Below are positions 11,100 to 23,000 of a DNA stretch of 64,000 nucleotides, piece after piece (the stretch's first letter is position 1; the number at the start of each line of letters is the position of its first letter). Source of the stretch: Sinonovacula constricta (lineage: Eukaryota > Mollusca > Bivalvia > Cardiida > Solecurtidae); NCBI GenBank assembly GCA_007844125.1, contig CM017567.1, positions 40,153,176 to 40,217,175 on the forward strand, in the 5' to 3' direction. Below the pieces are notes generated by a model. It saw only the letters and a list, made by a program, of their open reading frames with translations. It made no database searches and was not told the origin of the DNA. The translations under genes were made by a program, and so were the position numbers.

Positions 11100-14000
11100 A
11101 TTATTGCTTTTGCTGGTTTTGGCGAACATTGGCTCTTCCGTTCATTTTGACATGGTTGATGAATATCCCTCCCTTTCATTTGAGCATAAACCAACATCAT
11201 TTGCCTGTTCATTTTGATATGGGCGAAATTTTACTTTCACATTTATTTTGATATGGGCTTATATTTGCTTGCATTTTGACATGAAATGTACCTTTGCTCT
11301 CCCGTTTATTTTTAAGTTGCCAACATAAGCCTTCCCATTTGATATTTGCAAATATGTTTTCCTCCCGTTCATTTCGAGACACAGAAAAGCATTTTATCCC
11401 CCATTTATTTAGACATTGATGAATATTTGCTTTCCATTTCACTGCGATATGGGAAGATCTTTTCTGTCCCGTTCAATTTGACAGGGAAGGATATTTGATG
11501 TACTGTTCATTGGATCAGTAGAAGGTATTTGCTTTCCCCTTCATTGTAACATGGCAGGGGAAGATATGTGCTGTCTCTTCAATATGGCATGGGAATATGT
11601 TTTCTGCCTCTTCAGTATGACATGGTAATATGTTTGCTGTCTCTTCAATGTTGCATGGGAAGATGTTTGCTGTCTCTTCAATATGATATGGGAAGATGTT
11701 TGCTGTCTCTTCAATGTGACATGGAAAGATGTTGGCTGTCGTTTCAATGTGGCATGGGAAGATGTTTGTTGTCTCTTCAAAGTGACATGTGAAGATGTTT
11801 GCTGTCTCTTCAATATGATATGGGAAGATGCTTGCTGTCTCTTCAATATGATATGGGAAGATGTTTGCTGTCTCTTCAATGTGACATGGAAAGATGTTGG
11901 CCGTCGTTTCAATGTGGCATGGGAAGATGTTTGTTGTCTCTTCAAAGTGACATGTGAAGATGTTTGCTGTCTCTTCAATATGATATGGGAAGATGTTTGC
12001 TGTCTCTTCAATATGATATGGGAAGATGTTTGCTGTCTCTTCAATGTGACATGGAAAGATGTTGGCTGTCGTTTCAATGTGGCATGGGAAGATGTTTGTT
12101 GTCTCTTTAATGTGACATGGGAAAATGTTTTCTGTCCCGTTCAATGTGAGACATTAACATGGGAAGATATTTGCTTTCCCGTTCAGTGTAACAGGGAAAG
12201 ATGTTTGCTTACACGTTCATTGTAACATGGGGAGATATTTGCTGTCCCTTCAATGTGACATGGGAAGATATTTGCTGTCTCTTCAAAGTGACATGGGAAG
12301 ATGTTTGCTGTCTTTTCAATATGACATAGGAAGATGTTTGCTGTCTCTTAAAAGTGATATGGGAAGTTGTTTGCTGTGTCTTCACTGTGACATGGGAAGA
12401 TGTTTGCTGTCTTCTCAATGTAACAGGGGAAGATGTTTGCTGTCTCTTCAATGTAACAGGATAAAATGTTTGCTGTCTCTTCAATGTGACATGGGAAGAT
12501 GTTTGCTGTCTCTTCAAAGTGACATGTGAAGATGTTTGCTGTCTCTTCAATATGACATGTAAAGATGTTTGCTGTCTCTTCAATATGACATGTGAAGATG
12601 TTTGCTGTCTCTTCAATATGACATGGGAAGATATTTGCTGTCTCTTCAATGTGACATGAGAAGATGTTTGCTGTCTCTTCAATATGACATGGGAAGATGT
12701 TTGCTGTCTCTTCAATATGACCTGGGAAGATGTTTGCTGTCTCTTCAGTGTGACATGGGAAGATGTTTGCTGTCTCTTCAATATGATATGGGAAGATGTT
12801 TGCTGTCTCTTCAATGTGACATGGAAAGATGTTGGCTGTCGTTTCAATGTGGAATGGGAAGATGTTTGTTGTCTCTTCAAAGTGACATGTGAAGATGTTT
12901 GCTGTCTCTTCAATATGATATGGGAAGATGTTTGTTGTCTCTTCAATGTGACATGGGAAGATGTTTGCTGTCTCTTCAATATGACATGGGAAGATGTTTG
13001 CTGTCTCTTCAATATGACCTGGGAAGATCTTTGCTGTCTCTTCAGTGTGACATGGGAAGATGTTTGCTGTCTCTTCAATATGACATGGGAAGATGTTTGC
13101 TGTCTCTTCAATATGACATGGGAAGATGTTTGCTGTCTTTTCAATGTGACATGGGAAGATCTTTGCTGTCTCTTCAGTGTGACATGGGAAGATGTTTGCT
13201 GTCTCTTCAATATGACATGGGAAGATGTTTGCTGTCTCTTCAATATGACATGGGAAGATGTTGCTGTCTCTTCAATATGACCTGGGAAGATCTTTGCTGT
13301 CTCTTCAATGTGACATGGGAAGATGTTTGCTGTCTCTTCAATATGACATGGGAAGATGTTTGCTGTCTCTTCAATATGACATGGGAAGATGTTTGCTGTC
13401 TTTTCAATGTGACATGGGAAGATGTTTGCTGTCTCTTCAATATGACATGGGAAGATGTTTGCTGTCTCTTCAATATGACATGGGAAGATGTTTGCTGTCT
13501 CTTCAGTTTGACATGGGAAGATGTTTGCTGTCTCTTCAGTGTGACATGGGAAGATGTTTGCTGTCTCTTCAATGTGACATGGGAAGATGTTTGCTGTCTC
13601 TTCAATATGACATGGGAAGATGTTTGCTGTCTCTTCAATATGACATGGGAAGATGTTTGCTGTCTCTTCAATGTGACATGGGAAGATGTCTGCTGTCTCT
13701 TCAATGTGACATGGGAAGATGTTTGCTGTCTCTTCAATATGACATGGGAAGATGTTTGCTGTCTCTTCAATATGACATGGGAAGATGTTTGCTGTCTCTT
13801 CAATATGACATGGGAAGATGTTTGCTGTCTCTTCAATATGACATGGGAAGATGTTTGCTGTCTCTTCAATATGACATGGGAAGATGTTTGCTGTCTCTTC
13901 AATGTGGCATGGGAAGGTGTTTGCTGTCTCTTCAATATGACATGGGAAGATGTTTGCTGTCTCTTCAATGTGACATGGGAAGATGTTTGCTGTCTCTTCA

Positions 14001-14400
14001 ATGTGACATGGGAAGATGTTTGCTGTCTCTTCAATATGACATGGGAAGATGTTTGCTGTCTCTTCAATATGACATGGGAAGATGTTTGCTGTCTCTTCAA
14101 TATGACATGGGAAGATGTTTGCTGTCTCTTCAATATGACATGGGAAGATGTTTGCTGTCTCTTCAATGCGACATGGGAAGATGTTTGCTGCCTCTTTAAT
14201 GTGACATGGGAAGATATTTGCTGTCTCTTCAATGTGACATGGGAAGATGTTTGTTGTCTCTTCAATGTGACATGGGAAGATATTTGCTGTCCCTTCAATG
14301 TTACAGGGGAATATTTTCTTTTCCAGTTCAATGTGACATGGCTAGACATTTACCTTTACGCTCATAGTAACATAGAAATAAATTTAATGTAGATAATAGT
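11100..14400 (+). repeat. 33-bp minisatellite in the methyltransferase copy 1 intron
   Basis: The core from about 11545 to 14350 has unit gacatgggaagatgtttgct followed by gtctcttcaatat, about 84 copies. The left edge (11100-11540) and right edge (14350-14600) are degenerate units of about 34 bp that read nearer to cgttcattttgacatgggcg. Because 33 is divisible by three, all six frames can stay open, giving spurious ORFs of up to 497 codons. Confidence 0.95.
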
Positions 14401-14727
14401 GTGACCTTTCCTGTCCCGTTCATTATGACAATATCGAATATTTCTTCCTTCGTTTGTTCATGAGTGATAATATACTCTTATTTCGTTTTGACTTTGCCAA
14501 AACTGCTCTCTTGTTCATTTTGACAGTGGCGAACATTTGGTGTCACGTTCATTTTTGACAAAAGAGAAAATTTGCTCTTCAGCTCGTTTTGACACCAGGG
14601 AACATTTTCTCTTCATACAAAAATATTATTTTTATATTTTTTACTTATTCTTTCAAACGTTTGCAAAATTGCATATATGAACCTCATTTAATGAGCAAAT
14701 GAAGATATATTCTTCTATCTGTTTCAG

Positions 14728-15215
14728 GTAAGCGGGTAGCCAGCTTCGGGGACGGTCCCGGTCGGTATAAAGCGCTGGTGGACGATACAAAACTCGTCCA
14801 GGTTTACGATGCCTACGACGGAGCGCCCTTTTGTGAAACGACGAGCGAAGGACGGGTTATGTTTCTAGACCTCTCTCTAGAGCAATATGGCCTCCCTGTT
14901 TACGATTATGTGATTAGTCTTGAAGTAGCCGAGCATATACCGCGCGAGTTTGAAGACATTTACCTTAGCAATATAGTTCGCCATGCCAAAGAGGGTGTCA
15001 TCATCAGCTGGTCGAGAATTGGTCAAGGAGGGTTTCACCATGTAAATAATAAAGATGTTTCGGATGTTAAAGCAATTTTTGAAAAGTTAGGCTTTAAACA
15101 TAATCAAACCGCGACTACTCAGTTAAAAGATGGCACGAACTTTGGGTGGATTAAAGCCAATATTAACCTTTTTTCAAGAAAATTTCCAGACAGTTTTGAC
15201 GAACGTAATGCTTAA
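14728..15215 (+). CDS. SAM-dependent methyltransferase, terminal exon (copy 1)
   Basis: The acceptor tctgtttcag opens an exon whose first two bases (GT) complete an upstream codon, then 161 codons to a TAA. Motif I is near the start (KRVASFGDGPGRY, a glycine-rich SAM loop). An acidic residue follows at YDAYDG (post-I position), and a motif II-like YDYVISLEVAEHIP precedes IISWSRIGQGGFHHVNN. This is the order of a class I (Rossmann) methyltransferase. The substrate is unknown. The N-terminal coding exon is missing: no usable ATG precedes motif I, and none was found in the intron. The intron holds a 33-bp minisatellite ending about 340 bp upstream. The copy at 32829 is a paralogue. Confidence 0.8.
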
Positions 15216-16465
15216 AACGTCATTAGGAAGACAATGCTCGTTTGTTTTATTCATAAGTTAATTACTTTTATGTGGTCGGTTAATAATATATTAGTCAGGA
15301 GTTTTCATATATTTAGGTGCTGGACAATTTATTAATCTTAAATTTTCATTTAGATGCGAGATGTACAGGTTGTGAAAAGTAAGCTAATAGTTAGCCATTT
15401 ATGGAAGACTTGCAATGGTCACTGCGGATGTGCAAGAATAAAACTTCCAACGCCTGAAAACGTTCTAGAGGATGTGCTGGTTCTTGTTAAACTGCTAACC
15501 AAATTATCCATTATCGTCGTACACCGACGACCGATCCATTCCGTTACTCTCAATTCATCGCTATTGGAATAGTTAGTTCACTTTTCGCTGTTTCTGTCAA
15601 TGATATTTCATTGGTCGCTTCATAATCTGATGAAGATTTCAGTCCAGTGATAAAGCTCGTTTCTTTCGAGTATGGCACTGGGCGCAGCCATTGTTATAAT
15701 TCTAGTTTCCACGCTGAAGAGTATGGATTTTGTAACCAGTATTATGAAAGGCAAATTCTTGTTCTATTCAGTTCGATAAGACGACAGAAAATTTACCAAT
15801 AAACACAAGGTCGACGAATGTAGTAAAACGGAAAAGTCGAGCGTGGGTATCCGACGATGATCATTCATATGTGAGGTAACAATATATCTCATAACTGAGC
15901 CTGCAGCTGTTATCTGCTGCGAGATTTCGTCTGTGGCCAGTGTAAGTCCATGCCAGCCTCAGTTTGGAGCCAGCCAAATATTATATCATCTCATTTGTGA
16001 TTTTATCTTCATTCCGAGGTCACCTTAATCAAAGCAGCTCATCTTTGGTCTTGCAACAATAGATCTCTTGAATGGATTTGGACTAAAGTTCAAATCTCGT
16101 AGTCTTCGGTAACGGTAAAGCCTTTGATTGTCTATTTTCTAACCTAATTAATTTAATTTAACCAACCGGATGCTTGAAACGGACCCAGATGTTAGACTTG
16201 TGCTTAAAGTGTTACAATTTCAAGGCTAGGAAAATTTTTAATTGTGTGTCGAAAAACTTCTTACAGCCCTTTAGAAAAATGGGCCATAAAGTAAACTTTA
16301 GCAATCACTCGTTATTTTTTTAATTTTTATTTATGCTTTTCTTACAAAAGTATTGTGTTTATTGTTCATAAAATTTTGTTAACTATTTCACATTTTTGTC
16401 CTATATTGCGATTTCACAGTTGACAAAGATAATGCTGTGCTAAAACTTAGAAATTTTGAGAAAAT
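15216..16465 (+). repeat. 3' flank shared by both methyltransferase copies
   Basis: Parts align with 33317-34360: acgtcatta-aagacaa-gctcgttt just after the stop, the gaggatgt-ctggt-ttgttaaa segment near 15470, and gccataaagt-aa-ttagcaatcactcg near 16290. Non-coding; the 72-codon ORF at 15354 is not conserved in the other copy. Confidence 0.65.
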
Positions 16466-17065
16466 CAGCGCCAATATAGAAAACAGGGCATGGGCGCCAG
16501 TATAGAAAACTGGGCATCAGGACCAATATAGAAAACTGGGTATCAGCGCGAATATAGAACACAGAGCATCGGCGCCATTATAGAAAACTGGGCATCAGGG
16601 CCAATATAGAAAACTGGGCATCAGCGCCAATATAGAAAACTGGGTATCGGCGCAATTATAGAAAACTGGGCATCAGCGCCAATATAGAAAACTGGGTATC
16701 AGCGCCAATATAGAAAACTGGGTATCAGGGCCAATATAGAAAACTGGGTATCAGCGCCAATTTAGAAAACTGGGCATCAGGGCCAATATAGAAAACTGGG
16801 TATCAGCGCCAATATAGAAAACTGGGCATCAGGGCCGATATAGAAAACTGGGTATCAGCGCCAATATAGAAAACTGGGCATCAGCTCCAATATAGAAAAC
16901 TGGGTATCAGCGCCAATATAGAAAACTGGGTATCAGCTCCAATATAGAAAACTGGGTATCAGCGCCAATATAGAAAACTGGGCATCAGGGCCAATATAGA
17001 AAACTGGGCATCAGGGCCAATATAGAAAACTGGGTATCAGCGCCAATATAGAAAACTGGGCATAT
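16466..17065 (+). repeat. 26-bp minisatellite, large copy
   Basis: Unit gccaatatagaaaactggg plus tatcagc, about 23 copies, with cagc/cagg/cggc variants. The same unit and flanks recur at 38135-38325. Confidence 0.95.
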
Positions 17066-17570
17066 AGCAAAATTAAGTGATTTGATTGACCGTTGCAAGC
17101 GGGACAGAAGGAAAAGGGAGGACCATTATGGAATTTGAAGTATAATGAGTGACTAAACGGCACCATTGTGACAGTGAAAGAGCATGTTCCAGTTGCCATT
17201 TTAGATGTCGTAAACAGGCCAGCAAGTGGGGAATGGAAGACAAAAAAAATCAAAGGAAATAAACAAATACTTGGGCTTTGTATATAGGAATTGATATTCA
17301 GACCTCTTGTATGACAATCCGATGGCTTTAGCAAATATAACATGTTTAACATGAACACTTTGTTAATGAGCATTAGGTCTAGTGTAAATAACTAAATATA
17401 GTTCGAATGCATAAGAAATTCTCAGAATGACTTCAGTGCATACATCTAGATTTGTGTATGTTGCTTACTCTATCTTCAAATTAGTTTTTTTCTTTCTTTA
17501 TATTTGAAATTAAACGTGTTCGATGGGACTGTTGTTTTGTTTCATTATTCAATTGCACAATGTCTGGCAT
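17066..17570 (+). repeat. Flank of the 26-bp minisatellite (duplicated module)
   Basis: Aligns with 38325-38835 over nearly its whole length (gcaagcgggac, ggaccattatggaatt, gacctcttgtatgacaatcc, ttaacatgaacactttgtta). The 120-codon - strand ORF here is not a gene, since the other copy breaks it. Confidence 0.85.
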
Positions 17571-17574
17571 AAAA

Positions 17575-18258
17575 GTGACAGTCCTTATGCGGAAGCTGAA
17601 CGGCAGCGGCACGGATGCGGCATATGGCAGGCGTTACCAAATCTCGCGTAAATCCATATATGGACTGCCGAACAGAACCGGCACGAACTCGGTAATAAGG
17701 CATGTGTTACAACATTTTGCGTAAATCCATATATTGGCTGCCGAACGGGACCGGCACGGATGCGGCAATAAGGCAGGCGTTACCAAATTTCGCGTTAATC
17801 CATATATTGGCTGTCGAACGGGACCGGCACGGATGCGATAACAAGGCATGTGGTACAACATTTCGCGTAAATCCATATATTGGCTGCCGAACGGGACCGG
17901 CACGGATGCGGCAATAAGGCAGGCGTTACCAAATTTCGCGTTAATCCATATATTGGCTGTCGAACGGGACCGGCACGGATGCGATAACAAGGCATGTGGT
18001 ACAACATTTCGCGTAAATCCACATATGGGCTGCCGAACAGCACCGGCACGTATGCGGTTATATGGCATGCGTTAACAAATTTCGCGTAAATCCATATACT
18101 GGCTGCCGAACAGCACCGGCACGGATGCGATAATAAGGCATGCATAACAACATTTTGCGTTAATCCATATGTGGGCTGCCGAAAGGCACCTACAAAAATG
18201 CGGTAATAAGGCACGCGTTACCGCATTTCTAGTAATTTCATATATAGGCAGCCGGTAA
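17575..18258 (+). repeat. 73-bp satellite array
   Basis: The 'aatccatata' box recurs at 17651, 17724, 17797 and 17870, exactly 73 bp apart, for about nine units. Neighbouring units alternate between two subtypes (gcaataaggcaggcgttacc versus gataacaaggcatgtggtac), giving a 146-bp higher-order period in the centre. The outer units are more diverged. Confidence 0.9.
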
Positions 18259-18734
18259 TATGGTATGCGCAACTGTAAAAAGAAACCAAGCTTTTCTTAA
18301 TGAACTTTGAGTGTAAAATCTTGATAAAAATGATAATAGTTTTCTGTCTTTTAGCGGTGTCAGGGGATAAGCTACCTCTCCAGCAGCGGAAAATTTCGCT
18401 ACAATGTTGCGAAAAAAAAAAATGCATGATGCCGCAGGTGTGTCGCTTTGATGTCGCTGTCGTTCTACAGTTATGCATTCACTCTATAATTATAAGATCG
18501 TGCGCGATTTTCTCGCTTCCGCTCCGTTTCCGAAACTTTTGCGAGAGGGACAACAAAAGAAAAGTAATCGTATGAATATTGGACACATCACAAATAACAG
18601 GACATTAACGGATGTACATGATCACGGGCACAATCGGTTGCGTAAATGAAACCAACGAATATGTTACCGAATATAATTTTATTGGCTTAAATAAATGAAC
18701 TGGAAATGATATTCAATTTCAAAACTCAAAAGTT
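18259..18734. other. No gene seen
   Basis: A 91-codon + ORF at 18300 starts with a signal-peptide-like stretch and holds several Cys, but it crosses a poly-A run and has no supporting context. Confidence 0.4.
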
Positions 18735-19030
18735 TATGTTTGTTTGTTTATTGAGTTTATCGTCCCACCAACAGTATTTCAGTTATCTGGAGACGGTGTT
18801 CACTTGAAGCTGATATAGTGCTGCCTTCACTGTGTATAACGTGCCGTGAACACCTGGCCTGATACCACACCCAGTTACATTATCATTACACCGGGCCAAC
18901 CAGTCGTGGAACTACCCTTATATTTGCTTGAGCGTTAGCAAGGGAGCTATAAAACTACCATTTTAACGACTTTGGTATGTCGCGGCCCGGGATCGAACCC
19001 GGGGCCTCCCCTACCTGGAGCCGACGAAAA
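18735..19030 (-). mobile_element. tRNA-derived SINE
   Basis: On - the head has ccgggttcgatcccgg (perfect box B stem) at about 18985-19005, with a truncated box A region upstream. The body runs down to the tttatcgtcccaccaac tail at about 18755. The tail motif is also found near 3500 and 34980. Confidence 0.65.
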
Positions 19031-19534
19031 GGTTATGTACATATGCTTAAAAAGACCTACAACATCCCAAGATCACTACAATTAATGAAAAAAATAAAGT
19101 CTTATCGTAAGTTAATACCGAGCGTTTTAAAATTGTTAAAAACTTCCTATAGAATGCAATGGACATGTCCGGAACACGAACGGCTACAACGGATAAGAAA
19201 CTTGCGTTAAACGGAAACGAACGAATTCTACCCATTATTCGCCCATTTGCGTGATGCGGTTAAATGTGATCGGTGAAGGATCACAGGGCAGGGAAAGACG
19301 CCCGCAGCATTTGAGAGGCGACTTAAATTAAATTGAATTAAAAGTAATGCGATCCCCTTCCCCGTCACAGCTTGCATCCCGCCAAACAATGGAAATATCA
19401 ATTTAAATAGCTTGCTGTAGAAAGTGATGTGGACTCATTCATCAGTTGTGGTATTGAAAGCTTACTGAATAAATTAATAAGATTTATTTAAAGTGTATTC
19501 AAAATCAAATTGTGAAAGTTATTTCGAATGAACA
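19031..19534. other. No gene seen
   Basis: Unremarkable AT-rich sequence. Confidence 0.5.
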
Positions 19535-19850
19535 CCACGCCCGTATCCCGGCCGTTTTTGAAGATACGCACAGTAACTTTTGAATATATAATCGGTTCTT
19601 TTCTAATGTATTACAGGTAAAACGGGGACATGCGAGGAACTTGACGCAAAATATGAACGAAATCCTGACATGTATAAGTTTAATCATTTTAAACCTTTTC
19701 AACTTGATTGATGTGGTTATTAACTTTTATAACATAGAAACTACGGAAATAGAATATATTATTCCTTACCCCGGTTAGGCATCGACTTTCTTAGTGTTTT
19801 GGTTACGCACGTGCGTAAAGTGCGTAATGACAGAAACGCGCCAGAAGAAC
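19535..19850 (+). repeat. Dispersed repeat, copy B (pair at 2770-3160)
   Basis: See the copy at 2770. The similarity ends at cttagtgttttg on both. Confidence 0.75.
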
Positions 19851-20094
19851 ACCCTTAGATCACAAGGAATATTTTATTACTTAGACGACGAAAAACGGCA
19901 TACTTTAAAGCAAAATTGTCTTCTATGTTATATTATCACTGGAATGTTTTCAGACTATTAAGAAACATGGTAGTTTTGTTTTCTTGTTAGAAATAGTAAG
20001 AAGTTATATTTTTAATATTGCTGAACAACTAAAGTGTTCTAACAGATTATCTACCGACTCGTGGTCATCTGTACCTTTTTTCATGACGAATAAA

Positions 20095-23000
20095 CAAGAC
20101 ATACCACCTATTCAATATCTAAACATGACATGCCACACTTTCGGCATATGGACAAAACATGCCACATATCCTGTATATGAACAAGACATGCCACCTATCC
20201 AGTACATGAACAAGGCATACCACCTATCCAGTACATGAACAAGACATGCCACCTATTCAGTATATAAACAAGACATACCACCTATTCAGTACATGAACAA
20301 GACATACCACCTATTCAGTATATAAACAAGACATACCACCTATTCAGTATATGAACAAGACATGCCACCTATTCAGTATAAAAACAAGACATACTACCTA
20401 TTCAGTATATAAACAAGACATACCACATATTCAGTATATAAACAAGACATACCACCTATTCAGTATATAAACAAGACATACTACCTATTCAGTATATAAA
20501 CAAGACATACCACATATTCAGTATATAAACAAGACATACCACCTATTCAGTACATGAACAAGACATACCACCTATTCAGTATATGAACAAGACATGCCAC
20601 CTATCCAGTACATAAACAAGGCATACCACCTATCCAGTACATGAACAAGACATGCCACCTATTCAGTATATAAACAAGACATACCACCTATCCAGTATAT
20701 GAACAAGACATGCCACGTATTCAGTATATGAACAAGACATACCACATATTCAGTATATAGACAAGACATACCACATATTCAGTATATAAACAAGACATAC
20801 CACCTATTCAGTACAGGAACAAGACATACCACCTATTCAGTACATGAACAAGACATACCACATATTCAGTATATAAACAAGACATACCACCTATTCAGTA
20901 CATGAACAAGACATACCACCTATTCAGTATATAAACAAGACATGCCACCTATTCAGTACATGAACAAGACATACCACCTATCCAGTACATGAACAAGACA
21001 TGCCACATATCCAGTACATGAACAAGACATGCCACCTATTGTAGTATATAAACAAGATATACCACCTATCCAGTATATGAACAAGACATACCACATATTC
21101 AGTATATGAACAAGACATGCCACATATTCAGTATATGAACAAGACATACCACCTATTCAGTATATAAACAAGACATACCACCTATTCAGTATATAAACAA
21201 GACATCCCACATATTCAGTATATGAACAAGACATACCACATATTCAGTATATAAACAAGACATACCACATATTCAGTATATAAACAAGACATACCACCTA
21301 TTCAGTACATGAACAAGACATACCACCTATTCAGTACATGAACAAGACATACCACATATTCAGTATATAAACAAGACATACCACCTATTCAGTACATGAA
21401 CAAGACATACCACCTATTCAGTATATAAACAAGACATGCCACCTATTCAGTACATGAACAAGACATACCACCTATCCAGTACAAGAACAAGACATGCCAC
21501 ATATCCAGTACATGAACAAGACATGCCACCTATTGTAGTATATAAACAAGATATACCACCTATTCAGTATATGAACAAGACATGCCACCTATTCAGTATA
21601 TGAACAAGACATACCACCTATTCAGTATATGAACAAGACATGCCACCTATTCAGTATAAAAACAAGACATACCACATATCCAGTACATGAACAAGACATA
21701 CCACATATTCAGTATATAAACAAGACATACCACCTATCCAGTATATGAACAAGACATACCACATATTCAGTATATAAACAAGACATACCACATATCCAGT
21801 ACATGAACAAGACATACCACATATTCAGTATATAAACAAGACATACCACCTATCCAGTATATGAACAAGACATACCACCTATTCAGTATATGAACAAGAC
21901 ATGCCACCTATTCAGTATAAAAACAAGACATACCACATATCCAGTACATGAACAAGACATACCACATATTAAGTATATAAACAAGACATACCACCTATTC
22001 AGTACATGAACAAGACATACCACCTATTCAGTATATGAACAAGACATACCACCTATTCAGTACATGAACAAGACATACCACCTATTCAGTATATGAACAA
22101 GACATACCACCTATTCAGTACATGAACAAGACATGCCACCTATTCAGTATATAAACAAGACACACATATTCAGTATATAAACAAGACATACCACCTTTTC
22201 AGTATATAAACAAGACATACCACCTATTCAGTATATAAACAAGACATACCACCTTTTCAGTATATAAACAAGACATACCACCTATTCAGTATATGAACAA
22301 GACATGCCACCTATTCAGTATATAAACAAGACATACTACCTATCCAGTATATTAACAAGACATACCACCTATTCAGTATATGAACAAGACATACCACTTA
22401 TTCAGTATATGAACAAGACATACCACCTATTCAGTACATGAACAAGACATACCACCTATTCAGTATATGAACAAGACATACCACCTATTCAGTATATGGA
22501 CAAGACATACCACCTATCCAGTATATGAACAAGACATACCACCTATTCAGTACATGAACAAGACATGCCACCTATTCAGTATATAAACAAGACATGCCAC
22601 CTATTCAGTATATAAACAAGACATCCCACATATTCAGTATAAAAACAAGACATACCACCTTTTCAGTATATAAACAAGACATACCACCTATTCAGTATAT
22701 AAACAAGACATACCACCTATTCAGTACATGAACAAGACATGCCACCTATTCAGTATGTAAACAAGACATGCCACCTATTCAGTATATAAACAAGACATAC
22801 CACATATTCAGTATATAAACAAGACATACCACCTTTTCAGTATATAAACAAGACATACCACCTATTCAGTATATAAACAAGACATACCACCTTTTCAGTA
22901 TATAAACAAGACGTGCCACCTATTCAGTATATAAACAAGACATACCACATATTCAGTATATGAACAAGACATACCACCTGTTCAGTATATAAACAAGACA

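Noticed and set aside
11515..14392. Long ORFs (up to 497 codons) on both strands with 11-residue repeats
   Set aside because: They exist only because the 33-bp repeat has no stop in several frames; all-frame openness, lack of splice context and satellite homogenisation argue against coding.
15354..15572. 72-codon ORF downstream of methyltransferase copy 1
   Set aside because: The homologous segment after copy 2 (about 33830-33960) does not keep the frame, so it is non-coding flank.
17634..18272. Repetitive ORFs of 66-144 codons on the minus strand
   Set aside because: They follow the 73-bp satellite; 73 is not a multiple of three and the apparent protein repeat just cycles frames.
18300..18575. 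Possible secreted Cys-rich peptide on + strand
   Set aside because: Signal-like start, but the frame crosses a poly-A run and there is no promoter, splice or conservation evidence.
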